DNA of 64,000 nt from Parapristionchus giblindavisi (Eukaryota; Nematoda; Chromadorea; Rhabditida; Diplogasteridae): positions 496,001-560,000 of the forward strand of contig CALSFV010000046.1 in NCBI GenBank assembly GCA_943737045.1, given 5' to 3'. This document shows, piece after piece, positions 15,001-28,706 of this stretch (the first letter of the stretch is position 1; every line of letters starts with the position of its first letter). Under the pieces are notes generated by a model. That model did no database searches and was not told the DNA's origin. It saw only the letters and a program-made list of their open reading frames with translations. A program made the translations under genes and the position numbers.

Positions 15001-18000
15001 ACACTTCAGCTCCTGTCGAACCGTATTATTTTACAGTCGCGACAATGACCGAAGTACAAAAGTAGCTTTTACTCTTATATGATAAAAATTACTTCTCAAA
15101 TGAGAAAATGGCAAAGATACCTATCGTGTCGTATACCCAACGAAAGAGCAAAAAAATCTGAATACGATGCACTTTTCCATTCCTAAACAGCGGTCACATA
15201 GGCCAAAATGCTAAATTATCTTCCAGTACTCTTTGCATTTTCGCTACAAAACAATTCATGACATGTCAAATTATCAACGACACTAATCGTGTCATATACC
15301 TTGTGAAAGAGAAATAAATTCTGAATCGTACACACTTCAGCTCATGTCGAACCGTATTATTTTACAGTCGCGACAATGGCCAAAGTACAAAAGTAGCTTT
15401 TACTCTTATATGATAAAAATTACTTGTTAAATGTGAAAATGGCAATGAAACCTATCTTGTCGTATATCCAACGAAAGAGTAAAAAAATCTGAATACGATA
15501 CACTTTTCCATTCCTGAACAGCGGTCACATAGGCCAAAATGCTAAATTATCTTCCAGTACTCTTTGCATTTTCGCTACAAAACAATTCATGACAAGTCAA
15601 ATTGTCAACGATACTAATCGTGTCATATACCATGTGAAAGAGAAAAAAAATTCTGAATCGTACACTCTTCAGCTCATGTCGAACCGTATTAGTTTACGGT
15701 CGCCACAATGGCCGAAGTACAAAAGTAGCTTTTACTCTTATATGATAAAAATTACTTGTGAAATGTGAAAATGGCAATGAAACCTATCTTGTCGTATATC
15801 CAACGAAAGAGTAAAAAAATCTGAATATGATACACTTTTCCATTCCTGAACAGCGGTCACATAGGCCAAAATGCTAAGTTATCTTCCAGTACTCTTTGCA
15901 TTTTCGATACAAAACAATTCATGACAAGTCAAATTGTCAACGATACTAATCGTGTCATATACCATGTGAAAGAGAAAAAAAATTCTGAATCGTACACTCT
16001 TCAGCTCATGTCGAACCGTATTATTTTACAATCGCCACAATGGCCAAAGTACAAAAGTAGCTTTTACTCTTATATGATAAAAATTACTTGAGAAATGTGA
16101 AAATGGCAATGAAACCTATCTTGTCGTATATTCAACGAAAGAGTAAAAAAATCTGAATACTATACACTTTTCCATTCCTGAAAAGCGGTCACATAGGCCA
16201 AAATGCTAAATTATCTTCCAGTACTCTTTACATTTTCGCTACAAAACAATTCATGACAAGTCAAATTGTCAACGATACTAATCGTGTCATATACCATGTG
16301 AAAGAGAAATAAATTCTGAATCGTACACACTTCAGCTCATGTCGAACCGTATTATTTTACAGTCGCGACAATGGCCAAAGTACAAAAGTAGCTTTTACTC
16401 TTATATGATAAAAATTACTTGAGAAATGTGAAAATGGCAATGAAACCTATCTTGTCGTATATTCAACGAAAGAGTAAAAAATCTGAATACTATACACTTT
16501 TCCATTCCTGAAAAGCGGTCACATAGGCCAAAATGCTAAATTATCTTCCAGTACTCTTTACATTTTCGCTACAAAACAATTCATGACAAGTCAAATTGTC
16601 AACGATACTAATCGTGTCATATACCATGTGAAAGAGAAATAAATTCTGAATCGTACACACTTCAGCTCATGTCGAACCGTATTATTTTACTTTCGACACA
16701 ATGGCCGAAGTACAAAAGTAGCTTTTACACTTATATGATAAAAATTACTTGAGAAATGTGAAAATGGCAATGAAACCTATCTTGTCGTATATTCAACGAA
16801 AGAGTAAAAAAATCTGAATACGATACACTTTTCCATTCCTGAAAAGCGGTCACATAGGCCAAAATGCTAAATTATCTTCCAGTACTCTTTGCATTTTCGC
16901 TACAAAACAATTCATGACAAGTCAAATTATCAACGATACTAATCGTGTCATATACCATGTGAAAGAGAAAAAAATTCTGAATCGTACACTCTTCAGCTCA
17001 TGTCGAACCGTATTATTTTACGGTCGACACAATGACCGAAGTACAAAAGTAGCTTTTACTCTTATATGATAAAAATTACTTGTGAAATGTGAAAATGGCA
17101 ATGAAACCTATCTTGTCGTATACCCAACGAAAGAGCAAAAAAATCTGAATACGATACACTTTTCCATTCCTGAACAGCGGTCACATAGGCCAAAATGCTA
17201 AATTATCTTCCAGTACTCTTTGCATTTTCGCTACAAAACAATTCATGACAAGTCAAATTTTCAACGATACTAATCGTGTCATATACCAAGTGAAAGAGAA
17301 AAAAAATTCTGAATCGTACACTCTTCAGCTCATGTCGAACCGTATTAGTTTACGGTCGACACAATGGCCGAAGTAAAAAGTAGCTTTTACTCTTATATGA
17401 TAAAAATTACTTGTGAAATGTGAAAATGGCAACGATACCTATCGTGTCGCATACCATGTGAAAGAGCAAAAAAAAATCTGAATACGATACATTTTTCCAT
17501 TCCTGAACAGCGGTCACATAGGCCAAAATGCTAAGTTATCTTCCAGTACTCTTTGCATTTTCGATACAAAACAATTCATGACAAGTCAAATTGTCAATTA
17601 TACTAATCGTGTCATATACCATGTGAAAGAGAAATAAATTCTGAATCGTACACACTTCAGCTCATGTCGAACTGTATTATTTTACGGTCGCCACAATGGC
17701 CGAAGTACAAAAGTAGCTTTTACTCTTATATGATAAAAATTACTTGTGAAATGTGAAAATGGCAGCGATACCTATCGTGTCGCATACCATGTGAAAGAGC
17801 AAAAAAAATCTGAATACGATACATTTTTCCATTCCTAAACAGCGGTCACATAGGCCAAAATGCTAAATTATCTTCCAGTACTCTTTGCATTTTCGCTACA
17901 AAACAATTCATGACATGTCAAATTATCAACGACACTAATCGTGTCATATACCATGTGAAAGAGAAATAAATTCTGAATCGTACACACTTCAGCTCATGTC

Positions 18001-21000
18001 GAACCGTATTATTTTACTTTCGACACAATGGCCGAAGTACAAAAGTAGCTTTTACTCTTATATGATAAAAATTACTTCTCAAATGAGAAAATGGCAATGA
18101 TACCTATCGTGTCGTATACCCAACGAAAGAGCAAAAAAAATCTGAATACGATGCACTTTTCCATTCCTAAACAGCGGTCACATAGGCCAAAATGCTAAAT
18201 TATCTTCCAGTACTCTTTGCATTTTCGCTACAAAACAATTCATGACATGTCAAATTATCAACGACACTAATCGTGTCATATACCTTGTGAAAGAGAAATA
18301 AATTCTGAATCGTACACACTTCAGCTCATGTCGAACCGTATTATTTTACAGTCGCGACAATGGCCAAAGTACAAAAGTAGCTGTTACTCTTATATGATAA
18401 AAATTACTTGTTAAATGTGAAAATGGCAATGAAACCTATCTTGTCGTATATCCAACGAAAGAGTAAAAAATCTGAATACGATACACTTTTCCATTCCTGA
18501 ACAGCGGTCACATAGGCCAAAATGCTAAGTTATCTTCCAGTACTCTTTGCATTTTCGATACAAAACAATTCATGACAAGTCAAATTGTCAATTATACTAA
18601 TCGTGTCATATACCATGTGAAAGAGAAATAAATTCTGAATCGTACACACTTCAGCTCATGTCGAACTGTATTATTTTACGGTCGCCACAATGGCCGAAGT
18701 ACAAAAGTAGCTTTTACTCTTATATGATAAAAATTACTTGTGAAATGTGAAAATGGCAACGATACCTATCGTGTCGCATACCATGTGAAAGAGCAAAAAA
18801 AATCTGAATACGATACATTTTTCCATTCCTAAACAGCGGTCACATAGGCCAAAATGCTAAATTATCTTCCAGTACTCTTTGCATTTTCGCTACAAAACAA
18901 TTCATGACAAGTCAAATTGTCAACGATACTAATCGTGTCATATACCATGTGAAAAAGAAATAAATTCTGAATCGTACACACTTCAGCTCATGTCGAACCG
19001 TATTATTTTACAGTCGCGACAATGGCCAAAGTACAAAAGTAGCTTTTACTCTTATATGATAAAAATTACTTGTTAAATGTGAAAATGGCAATGAAACCTA
19101 TCTTGTCGTATATCCAACGAAAGAGTAAAAAAATCTGAATACGATACACTTTTCCATTCCTGAACAGCGGTCACATAGGCCAAAATGCTAAGTTATCTTC
19201 CAGTACTCTTTGCATTTTCGATACAAAACAATTCATGACAAGTCAAATTGTCAATTATACTAATCGTGTCATATACCATGTGAAAGAGAAATAAATTCTG
19301 AATCGTACACACTTCAGCTCATGTCGAACTGTATTATTTTACGGTCGCCACAATGGCCGAAGTACAAAAGTAGCTTTTACTCTTATATGATAAAAATTAC
19401 TTGTGAAATGTGAAAATGGCAATGAAACCTATCTTGTCGTATACCCAACGAAAGAGCAAAAAAATCTGAATACGATACACTTTTCCATTCCTGAACAGCG
19501 GTCACATAGGCCAAAATGCTAAATTATCTTCCAGTACTCTTTGCATTTTCGCTACAAAACAATTCATGACAAGTCAAATTTTCAACGATACTAATCGTGT
19601 CATATACCATGTGAAAGAGGAAAAAAATTCTGAATCGTACACTCTTCAGCTCATGTCGAACCGTATTAGTTTACGGTCGACACAATGGCCGAAGTAAAAA
19701 GTAGCTTTTACTCTTATATGATAAAAATTACTTGTGAAATGTGAAAATGGCAACGATACCTATCGTGTCGCATACCATGTGAAAGAGCAAAAAAAATCTG
19801 AATACGATACATTTTTCCATTCCTAAACAGCGGTCACATAGGCCAAAATGCTAAATTATCTTCCAGTACTCTTTGCATTTTCGCTACAAAACAATTCATG
19901 ACAAGTCAAATTGTCAACGATACTAATCGTGTCATATACCATGTGAAAGAGAAATAAATTCTGAATCGTACACACTTCAGCTCATGTCGAACTGTATTAT
20001 TTTACGGTCGCCACAATGGCCGAAGTACAAAAGTAGCTTTTACTCTTATATGATAAAAATTACTTGTGAAATGTGAAAATGGCAATGAAACCTATCTTGT
20101 CGTATACCCAACGAAAGAGCAAAAAAATCTGAATACGATACACTTTTCCATTCCTGAACAGCGGTCACATAGGCCAAAATGCTAAATTATCTTCCAGTAC
20201 TCTTTGCATTTTCGCTACAAAACAATTCATGACAAGTCAAATTTTCAACGATACTAATCGTGTCATATACCATGTGAAAGAGGAAAAAAATTCTGAATCG
20301 TACACTCTTCAGCTCATGTCGAACCGTATTAGTTTACGGTCGACACAATGGCCGAAGTAAAAAGTAGCTTTTACTCTTATATGATAAAAATTACTTGTGA
20401 AATGTGAAAATGGCAACGATACCTATCGTGTCGCATACCATGTGAAAGAGCAAAAAAAATCTGAATACGATACATTTTTCCATTCCTAAACAGCGGTCAC
20501 ATAGGCCAAAATGCTAAATTATCTTCCAGTACTCTTTGCATTTTCGCTACAAAACAATTCATGACAAGTCAAATTGTCAACGATACTAATCGTGTCATAT
20601 ACCATGTGAAAGAGAAAAAAATTCTGAATCGTACACACTTCAGCTCATGTCGAACTGTATTATTTTACGGTCGCCACAATGGCCGAAGTACAAAAGTAGC
20701 TTTTACTCTTATATGATAAAAATTACTTCTCAAATGAGAAAATGGCAATGATACCTATCGTGTCGTATACCCAACGAAAGAGCAAAAAAAATCTGAATAC
20801 GATGCACTTTTCCATTCCTAAACAGCGGTCACATAGGCCAAAATGCTAAATTATCTTCCAGTACTCTTTGCATTTTCGCTACAAAACAATTCATGACATG
20901 TCAAATTATCAACGACACTAATCGTGTCATATACCTTGTGAAAGAGAAATAAATTCTGAATCGTACACACTTCAGCTCATGTCGAACCGTATTATTTTAC

Positions 21001-24000
21001 AGTCGCGACAATGGCCAAAGAACAAAAGTAGCTGTTACTCTTATATGATAAAAATTACTTGTTAAATGTGAAAATGGCAATGAAACCTATCTTGTCGTAT
21101 ATCCAACGAAAGAGTAAAAAAATCTGAATACGATACACTTTTCCATTCCTGAACAGCGGTCACATAGGCCAAAATGCTAAGTTATCTTCCAGTACTCTTT
21201 GCATTTTCGATACAAAACAATTCATGACAAGTCAAATTGTCAATTATACTAATCGTGTCATATACCATGTGAAAGAGAAATAAATTCTGAATCGTACACA
21301 CTTCAGCTCATGTCGAACTGTATTATTTTACGGTCGCCACAATGGCCGAAGTACAAAAGTAGCTTTTACTCTTATATGATAAAAATTACTTGTGAAATGT
21401 GAAAATGGCAATGAAACCTATCTTGTCGTATACCCAACGAAAGAGCAAAAAAATCTGAATACGATACACTTTTCCATTCCTGAACAGCGGTCACATAGGC
21501 CAAAATGCTAAATTATCTTCCAGTACTCTTTGCATTTTCGCTACAAAACAATTCATGACAAGTCAAATTTTCAACGATACTAATCGTGTCATATACCATG
21601 TGAAAGAGGAAAAAAATTCTGAATCGTACACTCTTCAGCTCATGTCGAACCGTATTAGTTTACGGTCGACACAATGGCCGAAGTAAAAAGTAGCTTTTAC
21701 TCTTATATGATAAAAATTACTTGTGAAATGTGAAAATGGCAACGATACCTATCGTGTCGCATACCATGTGAAAGAGCAAAAAAAATCTGAATACGATACA
21801 TTTTTCCATTCCTAAACAGCGGTCACATAGGCCAAAATGCTAAATTATCTTCCAGTACTCTTTGCATTTTCGCTACAAAACAATTCATGACAAGTCAAAT
21901 TGTCAATGATACTAATCGTGTCATATACCATGTGAAAGAGAAATAAATTCTGAATCGTACACACTTCAGCTCATGTCGAACCGTATTATTTTACTTTCGA
22001 CACAATGGCCGAAGTACAAAAGTAGCTTTTACTCTTATATGATAAAAATTACTTGTGAAATGTGAAAATGGCAATGAAACCTATCTTGTCGTATATCCAA
22101 CGAAAGAGCAAAAAAATCTGAATACGATGCACTTTTCCATTCCTAAACAGCGGTCACATAGGCCAAAATGCTAAGTTATCTTCCAGTACTCTTTGCATTT
22201 TCGATACAAAACAATTCATGACAAGTCAAATTGTCAATTATACTAATCGTGTCATATACCATGTGAAAGAGAAATAAATTCTGAATCGTACACACTTCAG
22301 CTCATGTCGAACCGTATTATTTTACTTTCGACACAATGGCCGAAGTACAAAAGTAGCTTTTACTCTTATATGATAAAAATTACTTCTCAAATGAGAAAAT
22401 GGCAATGATACCTATCGTGTCGTTTACCCAACGAAAGAGCAAAAAAAAATCTGAATACGATGCACTTTTCCATTCCTAAACAGCGGTCACATAGGCCAAA
22501 ATGCTAAATTATCTCCCAGTACTCTTTGCATTTTCGCTACAAAACAATTCATGACATGTCAAATTATCAACGACACTAATCGTGTCATATACCTTGTGAA
22601 AGAGAAATAAATTCTGAATCGTACACACTTCAGCTCATGTCGAACCGTATTATTTTACAGTCGCGACAATGGCCAAAGTACAAAAGTAGCTGTTACTCTT
22701 ATATGATAAAAATTACTTGTTAAATGTGAAAATGGCAATGAAACCTATCTTGTCGTATATCCAACGAAAGAGTAAAAAAATCTGAATACGATACACTTTT
22801 CCATTCCTGAACAGCGGTCACATAGGCCAAAATGCTAAGTTATCTTCCAGTACTCTTTGCATTTTCGATACAAAACAATTCATGACAAGTCAAATTGTCA
22901 ATTATACTAATCGTGTCATATACCATGTGAAAGAGAAATAAATTCTGAATCGTACACACTTCAGCTCATGTCGAACTGTATTATTTTACGGTCGCCACAA
23001 TGGCCGAAGTACAAAAGTAGCTTTTACTCTTATATGATAAAAATTACTTGTGAAATGTGAAAATGGCAACGATACCTATCGTGTCGCATACCATGTGAAA
23101 GAGCAAAAAAAATCTGAATACGATACACTTTTTCATTCCTGAAAAGAGGTCACATAGGCCAAAATGCTAAATTATCTTCCAGTACTCTTTACATTTTCGC
23201 TACAAAACAATTCATGACAAGTCAAATTGTCAACGATACTAATCGTGTCATATACCATGTGAAAGAGAAATAAATTCATCTTGTCGTATACCATGTGAAA
23301 GAGCAAAAAAATCTGAATACGATACACTTTTCCATTCCTGAAAAGCGGTCACATATGCCAAAATGCTAAATTATCTTCCAGTACTCTTTGCATTTTCGCT
23401 ACAAAACAATTCATGACAAGTCAAATTGTCAACGATACTAATCGTGTCATATACCATGTGAAAGAGAAAACAATTCTGAATCGTACACACTTCAGCTCAT
23501 GTCGAACCGTATTATTTTACGGTCGACACAATGGCCGAAGTTCAAAAGTAGCTTTTACTCTTATATGATAAAAATTACTTGTGAAATGTGAAAATGGCAA
23601 CGATACCTATCGTGTCGCATACCATGTGAAAGAGCAAAAAAAATCTGAATACGATACACTTTTTCATTCCTGAAAAGAGGTCACATAGGCCAAAATGCTA
23701 AATTATCTTCCAGTACTCTTTACATTTTCGCTACAAAACAATTCATGACAAGTCAAATTGTCAACGATACTAATCGTGTCATATACCATGTGAAAGAGAA
23801 AAAAATTCTGAATCGTACACACTTCAGCTCCTGTCGAACCGTATTATTTTACAGTCGCGACAATGGCCGAAGTACAAAAGTAGCTTTTACTCTTATATGA
23901 TAAAAATTACTTGTGAAATGTGAAAATGGCAATGAAACCTATCTTGTCGTATATTCAACGAAAGAGTAAAAAAATCTGAATACGATACACTTTTCCATTC

Positions 24001-25785
24001 CTGAACAGCGGTCACATAGGCCAAAATGCTAAGTTATCTTCCAGTACTCTTTGCATTTTCGATACAAAACAATTCATGACAAGTCAAATTGTCAACGATA
24101 CTAATCGTGTCATATACCATGTGAAAGAGAAAAAAATTCTGAATCGTACACACTTCAGCTCCTGTCGAACCGTATTATTTTACAGTCGCGACAATGGCCG
24201 AAGTACAAAAGTAGCTTTTACTCTTATATGATAAAAATTACTTGTGAAATGTGAAAATGGCAATGAAACCTATCTTGTCGTATATTCAACGAAAGAGTAA
24301 AAAAATCTGAATACGATACACTTTTCCATTCCTGAACAGCGGTCACATAGGCCAAAATGCTAAATTATCTTCCAGTACTCTTTACATTTTCGCTACAAAA
24401 CAATTCATGACAAGTCAAATTGTCAACGATACTAATCGTGTCATATACCATGTGAAAGAGAAATAAATTCTGAATCGTACACACTTCAGCTCATGTCGAA
24501 CCGTATTATTTTACTTTCGACACAATGGCCGAAGTACAAAAGTAGCTTTTACACTTATATGATAAAAATTACTTGTGAAATTTGAAAATGGCAATGAAAC
24601 CTATCTTGTCGTATATTCAACGAAAGAGTAAAAAAAATCTGAATACTATACATTTTTCCATTCCTGAAAAGCGGTCACATAGGCCAAAATGCTAAATTAT
24701 CTTCCAGTACTCTTTGCATTTTCGCTACAAAACAATTCATGACAAGTCAAATTGTCAACGATACTAATCGTGTCATATACCATGTGAAAGAGAAAACAAT
24801 TCTGAATCGTACACACTTCAGCTCATGTCGAACCGTATTATTTTACGGTCGACACAATGGCCGAAGTACAAAAGTAGCTTTTACTCTTATATGATAAAAA
24901 TTACTTGTGAAATGTGAAAATGGCAACGATACCTATCGTGTCGCATACCATGTGAAAGAGCAAAAAAAATCTGAATACGATACACTTTTCCATTCCTGAA
25001 AAGCGGTCACATATGCCAAAATGCTAAATTATCTTCCAGTACTCTTTGCATTTTCGCTACAAAACAATTCATGACAAGTCAAATTGTCAACGATACTAAT
25101 CGTGTCATATACCATGTGAAAGAGAAAAAAATTCTGAATCGTACACTCTTCAGCTCATGTCGAACCGTATTATTTTACGGTCGACACAATGACCGAAGTA
25201 CAAAAGTAGCTTTTACTCTTATATGATAAAAATTACTTGTGAAATGTGAAAATGGCAACGATACCTATCGTGTCGTATACCATGTGAAAGAGTAAAAAAA
25301 TCTGAATACGATACACTTTTCCATTCCTGAAAAGCGGTCACATATGCCAAAATGCTAAATTATCTTCCAGTACTCTTTGCATTTTCGCTACAAAACAATT
25401 CATGACAAGTCAAATTGTCAACGATACTAATCGTGTCATATACCATGTGAAAGAGAAAAAAATTCTGAATCGTACACTCTTCAGCTCATGTCGAACCGTA
25501 TTATTTTACGGTCGACACAATGACCGAAGTACAAAAGTAGCTTTTACTCTTATATGATAAAAATTACTTGTGAAATGTGAAAATGGCAACGATACCTATC
25601 GTGTCGTATACCATGTGAAAGAGTAAAAAAATCTGAATACGATACACTTTTCCATTCCTGAAAAGCGGTCACATATGCCAAAATGCTAAATTATCTTCCA
25701 GTACTCTTTGCATTTTCGCTACAAAACAATTCATGACAAGTCAAATTGTCAACGATACTAATCGTGTCATATACCATGTGAAAGA
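1..25785. repeat. Satellite array, ~331-bp dimeric monomer, about 78 copies
   Basis: Tandem repeat filling the first 25.8 kb and already under way at base 1. The landmark TTGCATTTTCGCTAC recurs at 1, 332, 664, 994 and so on to 25708, giving a period of 330-332 bp. Each monomer holds two related halves: AACGATACTAATCGTG and AACGATACCTATCGTG sit 164-168 bp apart, and both are followed by a TATACCATGTGAAAGAG-like block, so the monomer is a diverged dimer of an older ~165-bp unit. Copies differ mainly at shared diagnostic positions, so they fall into recurring subtypes. The array stops abruptly at 25785, 78 bp into a monomer, and no second array follows. No convincing gene lies inside; the longest open frame (6166-6375) is a chance product of the repeat. 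Confidence 0.97.
3900..8540. repeat. Higher-order block, 4-monomer unit (~1,325 bp) inside the satellite
   Basis: The rare variant AATATGATAC, in place of AATACGATAC, occurs at 4231, 5557, 6882 and 8207, spaced 1,325-1,326 bp or four monomers. The neighbouring variants travel with it, for example TTAGTTTACGGTCGCC and TATATCCAACGAAAG. This is a recent amplification of a four-monomer segment rather than of single monomers. Edges are approximate because monomers are otherwise alike. Confidence 0.8.
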
Positions 25786-26287
25786 ATGTTCAAGTGGGAT
25801 ACGGGGGCATGTAGAAATCTCACTGAAAAAATATAAACTTGCGGCCAATTCTGTAGGCCCTCAAAAGTCTTTCAAACAACGAAGACCTGTCGTATAATTA
25901 GGTGAAAATCGGAGTAGGGAGCAAATGCGATTCATGTTCATTGTTATGTTCATTGTCATTGTTAAATAATTTACCCCGAATTAATTGTCTATGATTTTGA
26001 GAAAGAAACAATGTAGAGTGTAGTCAGCGCTGACAAGGGAATGGTCTCAATTCGGCCTGGTCTTATGAGATGTCAATAGTGTGACTAGAATCAGTTATAG
26101 ATGCTGATCGCAAATCCGTTTTAGACAGTGCCTAATCGACCTGAGCTTCGAGAAAATCGATATTGAAATTTGGCTTTCCGGACTGACTGGTCGATTCGAA
26201 AGTTCATGAGGTGTCCTACACTAAATTATCCCGATGGGTTCGTTACCTCATCTTTTCTTTTCTGGTTTTCATAATCACAGCAAAATA
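25786..26287. other. Unique spacer between satellite and mariner element
   Basis: No open frame, repeat unit or RNA gene could be recognised in these 500 bases. The satellite ends without a transition zone and the mariner terminal repeat starts at 26288. Confidence 0.5.
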
Positions 26288-26499
26288 CAGGGTGATCAAG
26301 AATTACGAAGACTTTTAATTTCGCTCTTATTTCGTGTGTAGTTTATTAATCAAGTTCAGATGGTAAAATTTATTCAACAATGCCATAACATTTCACAATC
26401 AACAATTACTTCTCGAATAGTCCTCCTTTTACTTTTATGGCGGCCTTCAGAAGAGTGGGGCGAGGACCTATCACTCGTAGAGGCGTCCAATTTGTTTAA

Positions 26500-28706
26500 G
26501 AGACCGGCTCGGTAAGACTCGAGCATGGTCCGGACATTCGCCAAGACTTTCGATCTGGGCCTCAATACTTTCATCATAGACACATACCTGGGGGACACCG
26601 ATGAAAGTTATAGTGAAAATGACCTTGGGCTCAAACCCGGCCCACATATGTTTCATAAAATAAAAAATTGAAAAATGCATAACTTTTCAATCGTGATAGC
26701 TAGGACTTTTATTTCTTTTTATTGGAGAATAACATGCCATGCACTCTTATAAACACTCCTGAACAATAATATCATATCGTTCTGAATATGTTTTTTCGTG
26801 TCTGATTTTCAGATTTTTCTTCTTCTATCCTCATTGAAGAGATACTGCAAGAAATGTCATTGTGTATGTTGTAGCTCTGACGATTATGCACATGGTGGTC
26901 ACATTCCCTTGGCAAGCCAGTTTGTCTTAAGCCTCGAGAATTGCAACTGAATGTGAGATATGTGCAAATTGCAAAAATCGAAAATTAAATTTCTTGAAAT
27001 TCGCAAGAGTAAGAGGTAGCTGTATTATGTCATTTTACTCGTAGTGATGCGCGTACATAGGAATAATATACAAATAGACTCGGACTATATTTTTTTTAAA
27101 TTTAGAAAAAAAATTATTTTATTTTTATTTTTTCAACTCCCACATTCAGTCGACCGTCAAGGCAAGTTGATTCATAGGATGGTGGCTGATGCTTGTCCGT
27201 TTGCGAAAATGACTGCCACGTGAAGAATCGTCATTTCGCAGATCTAGAATTTATTTTTTATCAAACTTGAAAATTTATATGTTTCTTTGATATAAATCGG
27301 TTGGAAGGTGGCGTACGACAACCAAAGCTGTACCATTGTTATCAGTAGGAGTATACGGTATTGAACTACCGTAATCGCCAGGAATCGTGAACTGATTTTT
27401 TTTCAGTCAACACATGATTCTCAACCATGACCCCGGGTTCATGGTTGAGAATGGCTGAGGTCGAAAAATTCATGATGATACCAGACCAAATACTAATTGC
27501 TATTATATCAACAGTGAGCCAACTTTTAGTTTTATGGATACCATAACTCGAATTACCGTAATAGTAATGCACCCACCTAAATTTTCCGAGAATTTCACCC
27601 CATTATTATAGGATACGGTAGCTAGATTACGGTAATTCGAGCTATAGTATCCATAATAATACAAGTTGACCCACTGTTGATATAATGCCAAATAGTATTT
27701 GGTCTAGGATCATCATGTATTTTTCGACCTCAGTCATTCTCAACCATGAACCCCGCGGGTCATGGTTGATAATCATGGGTCGATTGAAAAAAAAATCAGT
27801 TCGCGATTCCTGGCGATTACGGTAGCTCAATACCGTATACACCTACTGATAGAAATAGTACAGCTTTGGATGCAGTACGCTAACTTCCAACCGATTTATA
27901 TGAAAGAAACATATAAATATTTAAGTATAATTAAAAAAATAAATTCGAGATCTGCGATACGACGATTCTTCACGTTGCAGTCGTTTCTGCAAACACATAT
28001 GCATCAGCCACCATCCGCCCTATGAATCAACTTGCCTTGACTATCGACTGAATGTTGGAGTTGAAAAAATAAAAATAAAAAAATTATTTTTCTAAATTTT
28101 TTAAAAATGTATTCCGAGTCTATTTGTATATTATTCCTATGTACGCGCATCACTACGAGTAAAATGACATAATACAGCTACCTCTTACTCTTGCGAATTT
28201 CAAGAAATTTAATTTTCGATTTTTGCAATTTGCACATATCTCACATTCAGTTGCAATTCTCGAGGCTTAAGACAAACTGGCTTGCCAAGGGAATGTGACC
28301 ACCATGTGCATAATCGTCAGAGCTACAACATACACAATGACATTTCTTGCAGTATCTCTTCAATGAGGATAGAAGAAGAAAAATCTGAAAATCAGACACG
28401 AAAAAACATATTCAGAACGATATGATATTATTGTTCAGGAGTGTTTATAAGAGTGCATGGCATGTTATTCTCCAATAAAAAGAAATAAAAGTCCTAGCTA
28501 TCACGATTGAAAAGTTATGCATTTTTCAATTTTTTATTTTATGAAACATATGTGGGCCGGGTTTGAGCCCAAGGTCATTTTCACTATAACTTTCATCGGT
28601 GTCCCCCAGGTATGTGTCTATGATGAAAGTATTGAGGCCCAGATCGAAAGTCTTGGCGAATGTCCGGCAGGGGGTCATAATGCTCGAGTCTTACCGAGCC
28701 GGTCTC
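26500..28706. mobile_element. 2.2-kb palindromic element flanked by TTAA, nested in mariner
   Basis: The left half (from 26500) is repeated in reverse complement up to 28706, with arms of about 1.05 kb and a short unlike centre near 27565-27630. The termini read GAGACCGGCTCGG and its complement. TTAA lies directly outside on both sides (26496-26499 and 28707-28710). Deleting the element plus one TTAA brings the two parts of the transposase into register. TTAA is the piggyBac-type target, but the termini do not start with the usual CCC/CCT run and no transposase is present, so the family is open. Arms differ at scattered sites and by small indels, so it is not brand new. No credible gene lies within. 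Confidence 0.78.
27297..27897. repeat. Inner palindromic core, family shared with 55636-56238
   Basis: The middle 600 bp of the big palindrome, from TAAATCGGTTGGAAGGTGGC to its complement, is clearly related along its length to the free-standing palindrome at 55636-56238. Both contain the blocks TACCGTAATC, GAACTGATTTTTTTC, CATGACCCCGGGTTCATGG and ATCATTGTTATCAGT-like runs. The 2.2-kb element is therefore either a larger family member or an outer element that captured this one. Short open frames here are mirror images produced by the inverted arms. Confidence 0.75.

Noticed and set aside
1..25785. CRISPR-like array (regular repeats)
   Set aside because: Whole monomers are homologous; there are no unique spacers, and the DNA is eukaryotic.
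26500..28706. Firm assignment of the palindrome to piggyBac
   Set aside because: TTAA flanks fit, but the termini lack the usual CCC/CCT start and no transposase is present.
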